Source of the DNA: SAR324 cluster bacterium
Lineage (GTDB): Bacteria; SAR324; XYD2-FULL-50-16
NCBI GenBank assembly: GCA_028282885.1
Contig: JANQGX010000056.1
Span: 1-64,000 of the forward strand
Direction: 5' to 3'
DNA: 64,000 bases
Shown here piece by piece: positions 1 to 8,699 of the stretch (position 1 is the stretch's first letter; each line of letters starts with the position of its first letter). Both the position numbers and the translations under genes were made by a program. A model generated the notes under the pieces. It was not told where the DNA came from. It did no database searches and worked only from the letters and a program-made list of their open reading frames with translations.

Positions 1-278
1 AGCTTCAGATCAAAATGGGTATCGAGCTCGATCCCTTTTGCTCCAGCTTTGAACGCAAGATCAAATGATTTAATTGTATTCTCCCCCGGTCCCTGGAGAT
101 ATCCACGATGAGCCCAGATTTGCGGGGTATCGGTTAGGTTTGTTTCCGGAACCTGGATTCTTGATCTGACAAGCCGGTAGGTATAGGCAGCAGAGGCCAG
201 CAACAATAAAAGAACTGTCAACATCGCCGCCAGAATCAGTAATCGTCTGATCCATCTGTAAACACCGGAAACAGTCAA
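1..278 (-). CDS. Glycerophosphodiester phosphodiesterase, membrane-anchored, 3' end outside window
   Basis: Partial gene running off the left edge. It would hydrolyse glycerophosphodiesters to glycerol-3-phosphate and an alcohol. Translated from the - strand, it has a basic N-terminus, one transmembrane helix (roughly residues 14-32), then the start of a GDPD barrel: AHRG, GENTIKSFDLAFKAGAKG and IELDTHFD. These are the family's first catalytic His and its metal-binding Glu/Asp. The best start is TTG at 278, with GGAG about 8 nt upstream; the first ATG falls inside the membrane helix. The family assignment is strong. Substrate and exact start are inferred. Confidence 0.8.
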   Translation of the reverse strand, partial: MTVSGVYRWIRRLLILAAMLTVLLLLLASAAYTYRLVRSRIQVPETNLTDTPQIWAHRGYLQGPGENTIKSFDLAFKAGAKGIELDTHFDLK

Positions 279-655
279 CTTCGGATCTCCAGGTCTGTTA
301 TGAAGTAACCATTAATGCGTTTGCCCATAGGTATTAATAGTCTATCATTAATCTAGGTATCACGAATCGTTTAATCGGTAAACCGGTCCACACCGGCTTG
401 TGGAACGAGGATTTAAAAACGTGTTAAATCCTGAAAATCCGAAGCTCGCTTCATCTGCCAATCCACAATCTAGACATTGGCTTTCCCATCGTGAAACCAG
501 TTGATACCGTGCAGTATAGCTCTCAAAAGTCTACAAATGGCCGCTTTATTTGATATAATCCAGGAGCACAATTAGAATATGATTCAAAAGTCTTAATCTG
601 GAACGGAAAAATCCTGAACGCAGGATTTGGCTAAACAGATTTTAAAATTGTCCTT
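279..655. other. Intergenic region, nothing recognised
   Basis: Stretch between the divergently placed glycerophosphodiesterase and the sensor remnant. I see no convincing coding frame, RNA gene or repeat. It presumably contains the glycerophosphodiesterase promoter. Confidence 0.4.
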
Positions 656-1063
656 ATGCCTTGCATCCTGTTAAAAACTTGCCCTCATAACTCCCAAAGC
701 TCTGGTTACTATCGCCGTTCAATCTCACAATACCTCTTGTCAGGACTTTGCTTGGTTCTCATTCTGTTATTGAAAGGTTCGTGCAATAGCGATTCTTAGT
801 ACAAAAAAACTCCGCTTGCCCAAAAAGGATTGTTTGATTTGACAGACCGGGATTTTACAGAAGGAGGATCAGTTTCAAATGGAGTAATCATAAACCTCAA
901 GGCAGTGCCGTTCCGGTATGGACCGGAACTTAAGCTCTGCACTGATTTCAATCCCGGTAGCCACGGGCAATCTGATACTCCGTTATTCCCGGATATGGAA
1001 GAGTATCACAGAGACCTCTTCCTCATTTATTTACAGCCATTTAACGATAAACGAGAGCTGTAG
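656..1063 (+). pseudogene. Remnant of a lipoprotein-type sensor (N-terminal part)
   Basis: One frame from ATG 656 encodes a signal-peptide-like stretch ending in LILLLKGSC (a lipobox-like Cys). It then meets an in-frame TAG at 797-799, followed by KGLFDLTDRDF..GG.V. That last pattern resembles the start of 7TMR-DISM extracellular sensor domains, usually KGVLDL..WDF..DG.V. The frame ends at 1063 without the expected seven-helix region. I read it as the decayed 5' part of a sensor kinase, possibly the former N-terminus of the kinase just downstream. The resemblance rests on a short motif, so the family call is tentative. Confidence 0.4.
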
Positions 1064-1247
1064 TTCAATCCGGATCAAAGTCGCATTGTCTCCAAGACTC
1101 GACAAATCTGTCTGCGACAGATATCATAGGGATACAGGTGCTTTGAACTCCTACCAGGGAAATTAGTCACGGATAAAAGGCCTGCCTTGAATAATCCGCG
1201 CATGGATTTCAAGAACCGTAAATCATGGGTACGCTGTAAAAGTAAGA

Positions 1248-3515
1248 GTGATGAAACTGATTGAAGACATGCTGGTGATTCGTTATTTGACAATGCCCAA
1301 TGGTCGTTTTGAATTCTTCAGCCCTGCCATTGAACAGTTAATTGGTGTTCCGGCAGAAACGCTGACCGGAGATTCGGGTTGGCAGAGACTTCCTTCCGGC
1401 TACGACGAATCACAAAGTACCTCCTTTCAAAAATTAATCCATCCGGATGAAAGAGACAGGGTTGGCGAAATTCTGATGAAGGCCCGTCAGGAAGTCTCCT
1501 TCTTCGGCTTTGAATATCGTTTGATAAACTCGGAGCAGAGAGAAATCTGGATTTTTGAGGAAGGGTGTTTTCATGAGGATGCTGAGGGTCATATCAGATT
1601 AGAGGGATCCATTCTTAACATCCAGAATTGGAAGCAAACCGAAATTGTGAACCGGGTGTTGTATCAGATCTCAAACGCTGTCAACACCACCCAGGATCTG
1701 GAAGCGTTATACGCTTCCATTCACAGCGCACTGGGAGAGATTCTGAATGTCGACAGTTTTTATATCGCTATCTACAATGAACTCAAAGACCGCATTTGCT
1801 TTCCTTTCAACACAGACAGCAAGGGAGAGTACAAATCCAATGTTATCGAAAATGCCAGTAAATCTTCATCGCTGACTTGGGAGATTATCCATACAAAACA
1901 GCCAAAATTGCTCAACGAGCAGGAACAAAAGCAACAGGCGAAGAAAATGGGCGGCCCCCTTTTAGGAAATGCCTCCAGACAATGGCTGGGGGTGCCGCTG
2001 CTTGTCAGGGAGCGAGTAATTGGTGCCATGGTGACCCAAAGCTACAAAGATCCACATCTCTATACCTCCAAAGAGATTGATATCATGACATCTGTATCCG
2101 ACCAGATTGCCATGGCTATTGATCGTCGCAAAGCACTGGAAGATTTGAAAAAAAGGGAACTCCAGTTAAAAGCGCTATACAGCATTTCCAACGCCACCCT
2201 AGTTTCACCGGCCCTCGATGATCTGTTCCAGAAGGTTCTGGATTCCCTCTGGCCGGTCATTGACATCATGGATTTTACTATCGCTCTCTATGATAAGGAA
2301 CGTGACGAACTGACATTCCCCTATTCTACTGATCCCGAGGCCAAGAGTTTGAGAATAGAAGCTGCCAGTCGCTCCAGCTCCATCACTTACCAGGTGATAA
2401 AAGAAGGCAGGACGCTGATCCTTGACAAAACGGAGCAAACTGAATTGATCACCAGCCTGGGCGGAAAAATCTATGGACGGTCTTCCGAATCATGGGTGGG
2501 GGTTCCCCTGGTTGCGAAAGATGGCATAATAGGTGTAATTATTTCCCAGAATTATGCGGAACCCAACAAATACGATGATGCCTACGTCGAAATGCTGCAG
2601 TTGGTATCCGAACAGATTGTGCTGTCCCTGGAAAGACGAAAAACAGACATGGATTTAAGGCTCGCAAGGGACGAGCTCGAACAGAGGGTCAGGGAGAGAA
2701 CCCTGGAACTGGCGAAAATCAACCGGGAACTAAAGGCGGAAATCAGTTTCCGCAAAATAACCGAGGAAAAACTGATTGTTGCCAAACAGCAGGCGGAAGA
2801 AGCCAATCAGGCCAAAAGTGAATTCCTGGCCAACATTTCACACGAATTAAGAACTCCCATGCACCATATTCTCAATTACACCCGCATGGGGCAACAGAAA
2901 ATCGGTAGCATCGGTGACGACAAGCTTAAACACTATTTCACTCAGTCTAATACCAGTGGGAAGCGACTGATGAGACTTCTGGACGATCTGCTGGACATCT
3001 CCAGGTTGGAAGCCGGCAAAATGCATTATGAAATGCAACTGAATGATGTTCGGGAGATTGCGGAACACACCATCGCTGAGCTGTCCTATGTCTTCATTGA
3101 AAAATCGATTGAGGTTAAGATAATCGAATCGGATGCCGACACCAAAGCGGTTTGCGACGCCTTTCGCATAGGCCAGGTGTTGCAGAATCTGCTGGACAAC
3201 GCCATAAAGTACACACCCAACGGGAAAAAAGTCACCCTGGAGTTTTTGGAAGAGAAAAACGCACTGACCGGTAACCGCTATTTGAAAACCATCATCACTG
3301 ACCAGGGAATCGGCATTCCTGAAGACGAACTGGACTCGGTATTTGACAAATTCACCCAAAGCAGTAGAACCAAAACCGGTGCCGGTGGAACGGGTCTTGG
3401 GCTGCCTATTTGCCAGGAAATAATCCGGGGACACCACGGTTTCATCCGGATTAAAAATCATGAAAAAGAAGGAACTATCTCCATATTCTCCATACCCCAC
3501 GCATCTGTCGACTGA
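1248..3515 (+). CDS. PAS-GAF-GAF sensor histidine kinase
   Basis: Soluble two-component sensor kinase with no membrane segment. Order: PAS (about 10-130, beginning abruptly at the first residues), two GAF domains (about 150-300 and 310-465), a coiled-coil linker (470-525), HisKA with phospho-acceptor His532 in ISHELRTP, and HATPase with N box LLDNAIKYT, DQGIGIP, FDKF and GTGLGLP. All catalytic boxes are present. GTG 1248 and ATG 1251 are the possible starts and neither has a good ribosome site. Because the PAS domain starts almost at residue 1, an upstream part may have been lost; the sensor remnant at 656-1063 is a candidate. No response regulator is adjacent. The ligand is unknown. Confidence 0.85.
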   Translation: MMKLIEDMLVIRYLTMPNGRFEFFSPAIEQLIGVPAETLTGDSGWQRLPSGYDESQSTSFQKLIHPDERDRVGEILMKARQEVSFFGFEYRLINSEQREIWIFEEGCFHEDAEGHIRLEGSILNIQNWKQTEIVNRVLYQISNAVNTTQDLEALYASIHSALGEILNVDSFYIAIYNELKDRICFPFNTDSKGEYKSNVIENASKSSSLTWEIIHTKQPKLLNEQEQKQQAKKMGGPLLGNASRQWLGVPLLVRERVIGAMVTQSYKDPHLYTSKEIDIMTSVSDQIAMAIDRRKALEDLKKRELQLKALYSISNATLVSPALDDLFQKVLDSLWPVIDIMDFTIALYDKERDELTFPYSTDPEAKSLRIEAASRSSSITYQVIKEGRTLILDKTEQTELITSLGGKIYGRSSESWVGVPLVAKDGIIGVIISQNYAEPNKYDDAYVEMLQLVSEQIVLSLERRKTDMDLRLARDELEQRVRERTLELAKINRELKAEISFRKITEEKLIVAKQQAEEANQAKSEFLANISHELRTPMHHILNYTRMGQQKIGSIGDDKLKHYFTQSNTSGKRLMRLLDDLLDISRLEAGKMHYEMQLNDVREIAEHTIAELSYVFIEKSIEVKIIESDADTKAVCDAFRIGQVLQNLLDNAIKYTPNGKKVTLEFLEEKNALTGNRYLKTIITDQGIGIPEDELDSVFDKFTQSSRTKTGAGGTGLGLPICQEIIRGHHGFIRIKNHEKEGTISIFSIPHASVD

Positions 3516-3545
3516 AGATAGATTTATCCTTCAGTTTTGGTTTTA
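3511..3545 (+). terminator. Rho-independent terminator after the histidine kinase
   Basis: ACTGAAG and CTTCAGT form a stem that extends by three further pairs around a one-base bulge, followed by TTTTGGTTTT. The left arm overlaps the kinase stop codon. Confidence 0.65.
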
Positions 3546-3590
3546 TTGGTAAAGCACTATCCCCCTTTTGTTCTATAATCGCGGATAAGA

Positions 3591-3962
3591 TTGAGGAAGG
3601 GGTTTTACCATTCGAAAACCATCAACCGTGGCTACCCGGATATTAGACGTTATTATGTAACGTCACTCCTGAAGGGGCTGAAAACATTATCCACCCACCG
3701 GGCGGACGGTATAACCATCAATCTTGGAGTGGCATCGCACCTGATCCGAGACCATAATTTGCTGAATCTGGTGACGGAGGCCGATGCCGGGCTGGACTCC
3801 GGCAATATCAGCATTGGAGTCCGAAATGACTGGCCGGAGCTGACTTCCATCTTAAACAAGACTCTTGATACCATCAGTGTGGAAGAGCATCGGAGAATCA
3901 AGAATAAATGGATAGGCGGTCTGTTGGGGATTGGAATTGAGACTCATTTTCGGAGAAGATAA
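3591..3962 (+). pseudogene. Fragment of an SBP_bac_3-type periplasmic sensor domain
   Basis: About 120 residues match the C-terminal lobe of the solute-binding (SBP_bac_3) domains found in sensor kinases and diguanylate cyclases: ADGITINLGVASHLI, then NLVTEAD, SIGVRNDWPELTSILNKTL and EEHRRIKNKW. No signal peptide or first lobe precedes it, and no transmembrane helix or output domain follows. It opens with TTG and no ribosome site. I interpret it as the leftover middle of a deleted sensor gene; a functional small protein is unlikely. Confidence 0.65.
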
Positions 3963-4407
3963 GCCGACGATCGATATTTGTTCTAATGCTCCGGATCGTC
4001 CTCGTTCTGATCACAGTTTGTCGCCCTCATGGTTCTTTTGCTTCGTCTTCTGCGGGATTCTTCCAAGGATCCTCTCTCCATCGGATATGAAAGCAGCAGA
4101 ATGCACTACCTGGGGATAATCGAATCCGAGCTGGGCGGGTTTGCAGCCGATGACATGATGGTATCACTTGCGGGCCAAACAACCTCTGGAAAGGTATGAT
4201 TTTGAAACCACCCTGGTAGAATCCGACAAGCTGCCAAAATCAATATAATCGATCATACACCCCTCGTCCTTTGTGATTGCCCGCGAAGACTGCGCAATCA
4301 GGCTTTACAGTCATCAATATCAACAGTATGATAAAGTGTCCCTTCGGGAAAATCAGCCATCAATCCAACTTGGATTCTTGAATTTCTCTTTCCGGAAAAC
4401 ACGATTA
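3963..4407. other. Non-coding stretch with coding-like scraps
   Basis: Between the sensor fragment and cardiolipin synthase I see no intact gene. Short coding-like pieces occur in different + frames, for example one encoding ERYDFETTLVESDKL just before 4249. They may be more gene debris. The open frame of the synthase extends back to 4273, but that extra 45 residues is unlike the family and is not included in the gene call. Confidence 0.35.
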
Positions 4408-5856
4408 ATGGAAATACTGCTCTCGGTTGTCAGCTTCAAGGCAATTATGGGAATAGCCCTGGCCGTGGCACACGTGCTCGGGATACTCCTTTCGGTGGAT
4501 TCCATTTTTCGTACACGCACCGCCCAAGGCGCAATAGCCTGGGCCATATCCTTAAATACCATCCCCTTTGTTGCCGTTCCGCTCTATCTGGTATTCGGAC
4601 AAAACCGATTTCATGGTTATATCAATGCCCGACACACGAAAGATATGGAGCTTAGTTATATCAACAAACACCTTTTGGGACAATCCAAAGCCAGCGACGT
4701 GCTCCACTATACCGGCAATCCACGGAAAGATGTCATGGCCTACCTGGCAGGCATGCCGTTTACCACCGGAAATCACGCTGAACTACTGATTGACGGGGCT
4801 AAGACTTTTGAAAGTATTTTCCACGCAATCGACAATGCCAAAGACTATATCCTCATTCAGTTTTTCAGCGTGGAGAACGACAACCTGGGGAAGGAGATAA
4901 AATCCAGACTACTGAAAAAAGTTCGGGAAGGGGTGTCAGTCTGTTTTCTCTTCGATGAAATCGGTTCATACAACTTGCCCTCCAGCTATATAGATGAACT
5001 GTCCCGGGGCGGTGTCAACATAACACCCTTTAACACCAGACGCAGGAGGTGGAACCGGTTTCAATTGAACTTCCGTAACCATCGCAAAACAGTGGTGGTC
5101 GACGGAAAGGTCGCCTTTGTCGGCGGGCACAATATTGGAGACAAATACCTGGGGATGAACGCCAAACTGGGAAACTGGCGGGATACCCATGTCAAGGTGG
5201 AAGGACCAATTGTTCAATGCATCCAGCTCTGCTTTGTTGAAGATTGGTTTTGGGCCAAGGGGGACATTCCCAACCTGATCTGGGACCCCGTGATTTTCGA
5301 GGATGACGGTCTCATCTCACTGGTCGTCGGATCCGGACCGGCTGATAATTTTGAAACCTGTGGCCTTTTTTTCTTGAATGCCATCAACAGCGCGGAAAAA
5401 CGTATCTGGATTACAAGTCCATATTTTGTTCCAGACGGTTCAATCGTCCGGGCGTTACAGCTTGCCGCGTTGAGAGGTGTGGACGTTCGGATTATGTTAC
5501 CGCTGAAACCCGACCACTTGCTGGTTTATCTCTCGGCATTTTCCTATATCAACGAAACCGAAAAATCGGGAGTAAAATTCTTTCGCTATCAGACCGGGTT
5601 CCTGCATCAAAAGGTCATGCTGGTGGATGATGATATCGCTACCGTCGGGACAGCCAACTTTGATAATCGTTCCTTCAAACTGAATTTTGAAACCACTCTC
5701 ATGTTTATCAGCAGCTCATTCGCCGCAACCGTCGAACAGATGCTGAAAAAAGATTTTGAACACTGTATACAAATCAGCAATGCAGATTTCCGCAACAAAC
5801 CATTCTGGTACAGACTGGCAGTGCGCATGGCCAGGTTAATGGCGCCCCTGCAATAA
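4408..5856 (+). CDS. cls: Cardiolipin synthase (phospholipase D family)
   Basis: Membrane enzyme that condenses two phosphatidylglycerols into cardiolipin and glycerol. The protein is about 482 residues from ATG 4408, the usual length. It has two N-terminal transmembrane helices (roughly 5-27 and 35-58), then two PLD domains. These carry HKD-type motifs NHRKTVVVDG (His225) and LHQKVMLVDD (His400), followed by TANFDNRSF. The first motif has the HxK(x)4D spacing. ATG 4408 places the first helix at the N-terminus as in homologues. The EEP phosphodiesterase gene follows 12 bp downstream, so the two are probably co-transcribed. Confidence 0.9.
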   Translation: MEILLSVVSFKAIMGIALAVAHVLGILLSVDSIFRTRTAQGAIAWAISLNTIPFVAVPLYLVFGQNRFHGYINARHTKDMELSYINKHLLGQSKASDVLHYTGNPRKDVMAYLAGMPFTTGNHAELLIDGAKTFESIFHAIDNAKDYILIQFFSVENDNLGKEIKSRLLKKVREGVSVCFLFDEIGSYNLPSSYIDELSRGGVNITPFNTRRRRWNRFQLNFRNHRKTVVVDGKVAFVGGHNIGDKYLGMNAKLGNWRDTHVKVEGPIVQCIQLCFVEDWFWAKGDIPNLIWDPVIFEDDGLISLVVGSGPADNFETCGLFFLNAINSAEKRIWITSPYFVPDGSIVRALQLAALRGVDVRIMLPLKPDHLLVYLSAFSYINETEKSGVKFFRYQTGFLHQKVMLVDDDIATVGTANFDNRSFKLNFETTLMFISSSFAATVEQMLKKDFEHCIQISNADFRNKPFWYRLAVRMARLMAPLQ

Positions 5857-5868
5857 TTCCTTATTCCC

Positions 5869-6819
5869 GTGAAAGCTGATCTCCGCGCCAAACATGCTAC
5901 TCTGGTTATCACCAGACGAATTCTTGTTATCCTCTTATCCCTGTTTTGCCTGACGTTAATCGTAATGACAGCCTTGGGCTACTACCTCGCCGGTCCCAGC
6001 AAATCCGTACCTCAGGTTTTTGAAAACAGATTATTAACCGACATTACACCGCAGGCACACAAGTCCGCCAAAGCAGCCCTCAGGATCATGACCCTCAATC
6101 TAAGTCACGGTAGAGGTGACAACCTGGTTCGTTTCTGGGCCACCCGGGACGAGGTTTTGGACAACCTCACCGAAATCGCCGGACTTATTAAATCCGTAAA
6201 TCCTCACCTCATCGCAGTGCAGGAGGTCGATACTTATTCCTGGCTAACCGGCCGGATTAATCATCTTTCCCAACTGACCGAACTGAGCCGGATGAAATAT
6301 GCAGTTCAGGGTAAACACGTGGGAGCAGAAAAAATCTCTTATGGCACCGGGTTCATCTCCAATCTTCCACTCCTTGCCCCTCAATCCCGAGCTTTCCCCT
6401 CCACACCACCAACCCTGACCAAGGGTTTCGTAACCGCCACCATCTCCTGGCCCGGGGATGAATCAACGTTAGTTGACGTAGCATCCGTTCATTTTGATTT
6501 CCTGCTTTCATCAAGAAGAACACACCAGGCCGAAATACTCGCGGACCATTTTCAACAACGCGGACACCCCTTGATTATCTTGGGCGACTTTAACGCCACC
6601 TGGGAGGAGAAAAACTCCGTGGTTCGCCTGTTATCCAATAAACTAAACCTGAAAGCATTCCAACCCGAATCCGATCGATTCCCCACCTTTCCAACCACAA
6701 ACAAGAGAATCGACTGGATTCTTATCTCCTCCGAACTCGAATTCTCCACCTACCGGACACTCCCCCAAACAGCCTCCGACCACTTGGCAACCCTAACCAC
6801 AATCCTCCCCCCAAAATGA
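5869..6819 (+). CDS. Endonuclease/exonuclease/phosphatase-family protein, membrane-anchored
   Basis: 316 residues from GTG 5869. There is one N-terminal transmembrane helix (about 16-40), then an EEP fold with the family's metal and catalytic motifs: MTLNLSHGR, VQEVD, VHFDF, LGDFNATW, IDWILIS and SDHLA. EEP proteins cleave phosphodiester bonds in nucleic acids, phospholipids or phosphoinositides. Close coupling to cls makes a phospholipid or extracytoplasmic nuclease role plausible but unproven. The last Lys codon and the TGA stop lie inside the left inverted repeat of the transposase unit, so the natural C-terminus may have been altered by that insertion. Confidence 0.85.
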   Translation: MKADLRAKHATLVITRRILVILLSLFCLTLIVMTALGYYLAGPSKSVPQVFENRLLTDITPQAHKSAKAALRIMTLNLSHGRGDNLVRFWATRDEVLDNLTEIAGLIKSVNPHLIAVQEVDTYSWLTGRINHLSQLTELSRMKYAVQGKHVGAEKISYGTGFISNLPLLAPQSRAFPSTPPTLTKGFVTATISWPGDESTLVDVASVHFDFLLSSRRTHQAEILADHFQQRGHPLIILGDFNATWEEKNSVVRLLSNKLNLKAFQPESDRFPTFPTTNKRIDWILISSELEFSTYRTLPQTASDHLATLTTILPPK

Positions 6820-6848
6820 GGGACGTAGTTGAAATTTTGACATTTGCC
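6813..6848 (+). repeat. Left terminal inverted repeat of the RAYT unit
   Basis: The perfect part is 6813-6835. The inner TTTTGACATTTG segment is shared with the solo copy at 24399-24410. Confidence 0.8.
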
Positions 6849-6910
6849 ACTTTTGATGTTATTGCAGATATTACGTTAGCACAAATCCAAACAAATTGAT
6901 GGAATTAATT

Positions 6911-7915
6911 ATGCCACGACAACCAAGGATTCAAATTGCAGGAAGTCTGTACCATGTGATGGCTAGAGGAATCCATGGGCAGGATCTGTTTTACGACAAA
7001 AAAGACTTCGACCACTTTGCCAGTCGACTCGCAGAGCTTTTCATCACAACCGATCACACCTGTTACGCCTGGGCTTTGTTGAATAATCATTTTCATCTTT
7101 TGATCAAATCAGGTGAGACTCCTCTCTCCTTATTGATGCGAAAAATGCTCACTGGCCACGCAGTATATTTTAATCGAAGACACAAACGATCGGGGCATCT
7201 ATTTCAAAACCGGTTTAAATCCATACTGTGTCAGGAAGATGCATACTTTCTGCAGTTGGTACGTTATATCCATTTAAATCCAATCAGGGCTGGACTGGTT
7301 AAATCAATCAGATCCCTAAATAGTTACAAATACTCGGGGCACGCCTATATACTGGGTGAATTGACCAATGACTGGCAGGATACACAAACTCCTTTGCTTT
7401 GGTTCGGAAAGCAAAAAAACAGATCGGTTCAAAAATACATCGATTATATGAAAGCAGGTTTAACTGAAGGAAAACGTGAAGATTTGACAGGCGGTGGCCT
7501 TCTAAGAACAGCAGGAGGTTGGAAAGGGCTTAAAGATCTCAGAAAAAGAGGTCAGAGCATCTTGGGGGATGAACGTATGCTGGGAGATAGCAACTTTGTG
7601 GAAGAAACTTTGAAGCAATTTGATGAACCCATTGAATCCTCTCATTCAGTTCGTAACGATTACTCGTTGGATCAATTGACAAAAGATGTCTGTCACCACT
7701 TTGATGTTTCACCAACTGACGTAAAAGGCGCCAGCAAACAACGAAACCTTATCAAAGCAAAAGGTATGATTTGCTATGTTGCCACAAGAAACCTTAAGAC
7801 GAAGGGGACTGAGCTTGCAACGTTTCTGAACATCAGCAAATCTACTGTCAGCAAACTTGTATCCGGCTTTCAGTCGAACGAGCAATATGCTGAATTTATT
7901 AATATTTATATGTGA
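6911..7915 (+). CDS. REP-associated tyrosine transposase (RAYT, Y1_Tnp family)
   Basis: About 334 residues from ATG 6911 (MPRQPRIQIAGSLYHVMARG). Single-strand DNA transposase of the HUH/Y1 class. It has the N-terminal motif YHVMARG, the HxH metal site in NNHFHLLIK and the catalytic-Tyr helix region FLQLVRYIHLNPIRAGLV. The C-terminal extension (about 250-330) ends in a helix-turn-helix, LATFLNISKSTVSKLVSG. All expected catalytic residues are visible, so it may be active. Proteins of this family act on short palindromic repeats, consistent with the inverted repeats flanking it. A GTG codon overlaps its TGA stop and opens the frame of the following ParA gene. Confidence 0.88.
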   Translation: MPRQPRIQIAGSLYHVMARGIHGQDLFYDKKDFDHFASRLAELFITTDHTCYAWALLNNHFHLLIKSGETPLSLLMRKMLTGHAVYFNRRHKRSGHLFQNRFKSILCQEDAYFLQLVRYIHLNPIRAGLVKSIRSLNSYKYSGHAYILGELTNDWQDTQTPLLWFGKQKNRSVQKYIDYMKAGLTEGKREDLTGGGLLRTAGGWKGLKDLRKRGQSILGDERMLGDSNFVEETLKQFDEPIESSHSVRNDYSLDQLTKDVCHHFDVSPTDVKGASKQRNLIKAKGMICYVATRNLKTKGTELATFLNISKSTVSKLVSGFQSNEQYAEFINIYM

Positions 7916-7930
7916 GTGAGAAGAATCAAC

Positions 7931-7965
7931 TCAAATCGAAATATTTCAACTACGTCCCTCATTTT
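7931..7965 (-). repeat. Right terminal inverted repeat of the RAYT unit
   Basis: The perfect inverted copy of the left end occupies 7943-7965 and stops one base before the ATG at 7966. No ribosome-binding site remains directly upstream of that ATG. Confidence 0.8.
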
Positions 7966-8607
7966 ATGAAGATAATTACATTGGCGAATCAGAAGGGTGG
8001 GTGTGGTAAGACCACGACTGCGATCAATATGGCGTTAAGTCTGGCCCGGCAAAAACATCGGGTTTTGTTGCTGGATACGGATCCTCAACGGAACAGTTTT
8101 GAGACGATCAAGGTCAGGGAATACAGGCCCATCAGGGTTGTTGCAACCCACAAAAATATCTATCAGACTCTCGAAAAATTTGAAGACCGGTATCATTACG
8201 CCATTATCGATACCCCTCCACATAACTTAGAGGTGGTCTCAACATCCATCCTTTGTTCGGATATGGTCATCGTTCCTGTTCAAAATTCACCCCTTGACAT
8301 CAGAAGTACAAAAACGACGGTGGACCTGATTCGTAAAGCTAAAGAGCTGAATTCTCTGCTAAAAGGGTACTTCCTTTTGTATCGAATCCAGCCCCTGACC
8401 CTGGCGATTAAAGAGCTATCCGACAGTTTGAAGCAAAGCTATGAGATCGAGATCTTGAAATCACATGTATCAAATCGGGCAGTTTATCAACAATCCTTAC
8501 TTCATGGACAGGGTATTGCCGAATATTCACATTCCGAACCTGCGGTGAAAGAGATTATGTCACTTGTAGACGAGATCAAAAACAAACTCCATGGGGAAGA
8601 ACCATGA
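7966..8607 (+). CDS. Small ParA-type partition ATPase
   Basis: 213 residues from ATG 7966. The deviant Walker A box is KGGCGKTTT, Walker A' LLLDTDPQRN and Walker B IIDTPPHN. The short length without an N-terminal HTH is typical of type Ib (ParF-like) plasmid ParA proteins. They polymerise or pattern on DNA to segregate plasmids or position cargo with a small partner. An alternative GTG at 7912 in the same frame would add 18 residues encoded by the RAYT end and would be translationally coupled to the transposase through a GTGA overlap. A coiled-coil gene follows and is the likely partner. The pair may be a relic of an integrated plasmid. Confidence 0.85.
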   Translation: MKIITLANQKGGCGKTTTAINMALSLARQKHRVLLLDTDPQRNSFETIKVREYRPIRVVATHKNIYQTLEKFEDRYHYAIIDTPPHNLEVVSTSILCSDMVIVPVQNSPLDIRSTKTTVDLIRKAKELNSLLKGYFLLYRIQPLTLAIKELSDSLKQSYEIEILKSHVSNRAVYQQSLLHGQGIAEYSHSEPAVKEIMSLVDEIKNKLHGEEP

Positions 8608-8631
8608 AAAAACGAGACTTCGGAAAATAAA

Positions 8632-8644
8632 GGTGGAGGCCACC
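8632..8644. promoter_or_regulatory. Short palindrome between parA and its partner gene
   Basis: GGTGG-AGG-CCACC, a perfect 5-bp inverted repeat around a 3-bp centre in the 92-bp gap. It could be an operator or a centromere-like site for the ParA/partner pair. A single copy is weak evidence. Confidence 0.3.
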
Positions 8645-8699
8645 ATAATTGTCAGGTAAAATACCCAAGTAAACACTACACTTTGAATGGAAGAGTCAT

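Larger units (their letters stand above)
6813..7965 (+). mobile_element. RAYT (Y1 transposase) unit bounded by inverted repeats
   Basis: A 1.15-kb unit carrying one Y1-type transposase gene. Both ends carry the same 23-bp sequence in opposite orientation, AAAATGAGGGACGTAGTTGA plus three more bases, at 6813-6835 and 7943-7965. Similarity continues imperfectly inward for about 12 bp on each side. No flanking target duplication is seen, as expected for HUH-type transposition. The left end supplies the stop codon of the EEP gene and the right end abuts the ParA start codon. A related solo end lies near 24.4 kb. Confidence 0.75.

Noticed and set aside
2847..3500. 217-codon open frame on the - strand
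   Set aside because: It lies wholly antisense to the kinase HisKA/HATPase region and has no ribosome site or family resemblance.
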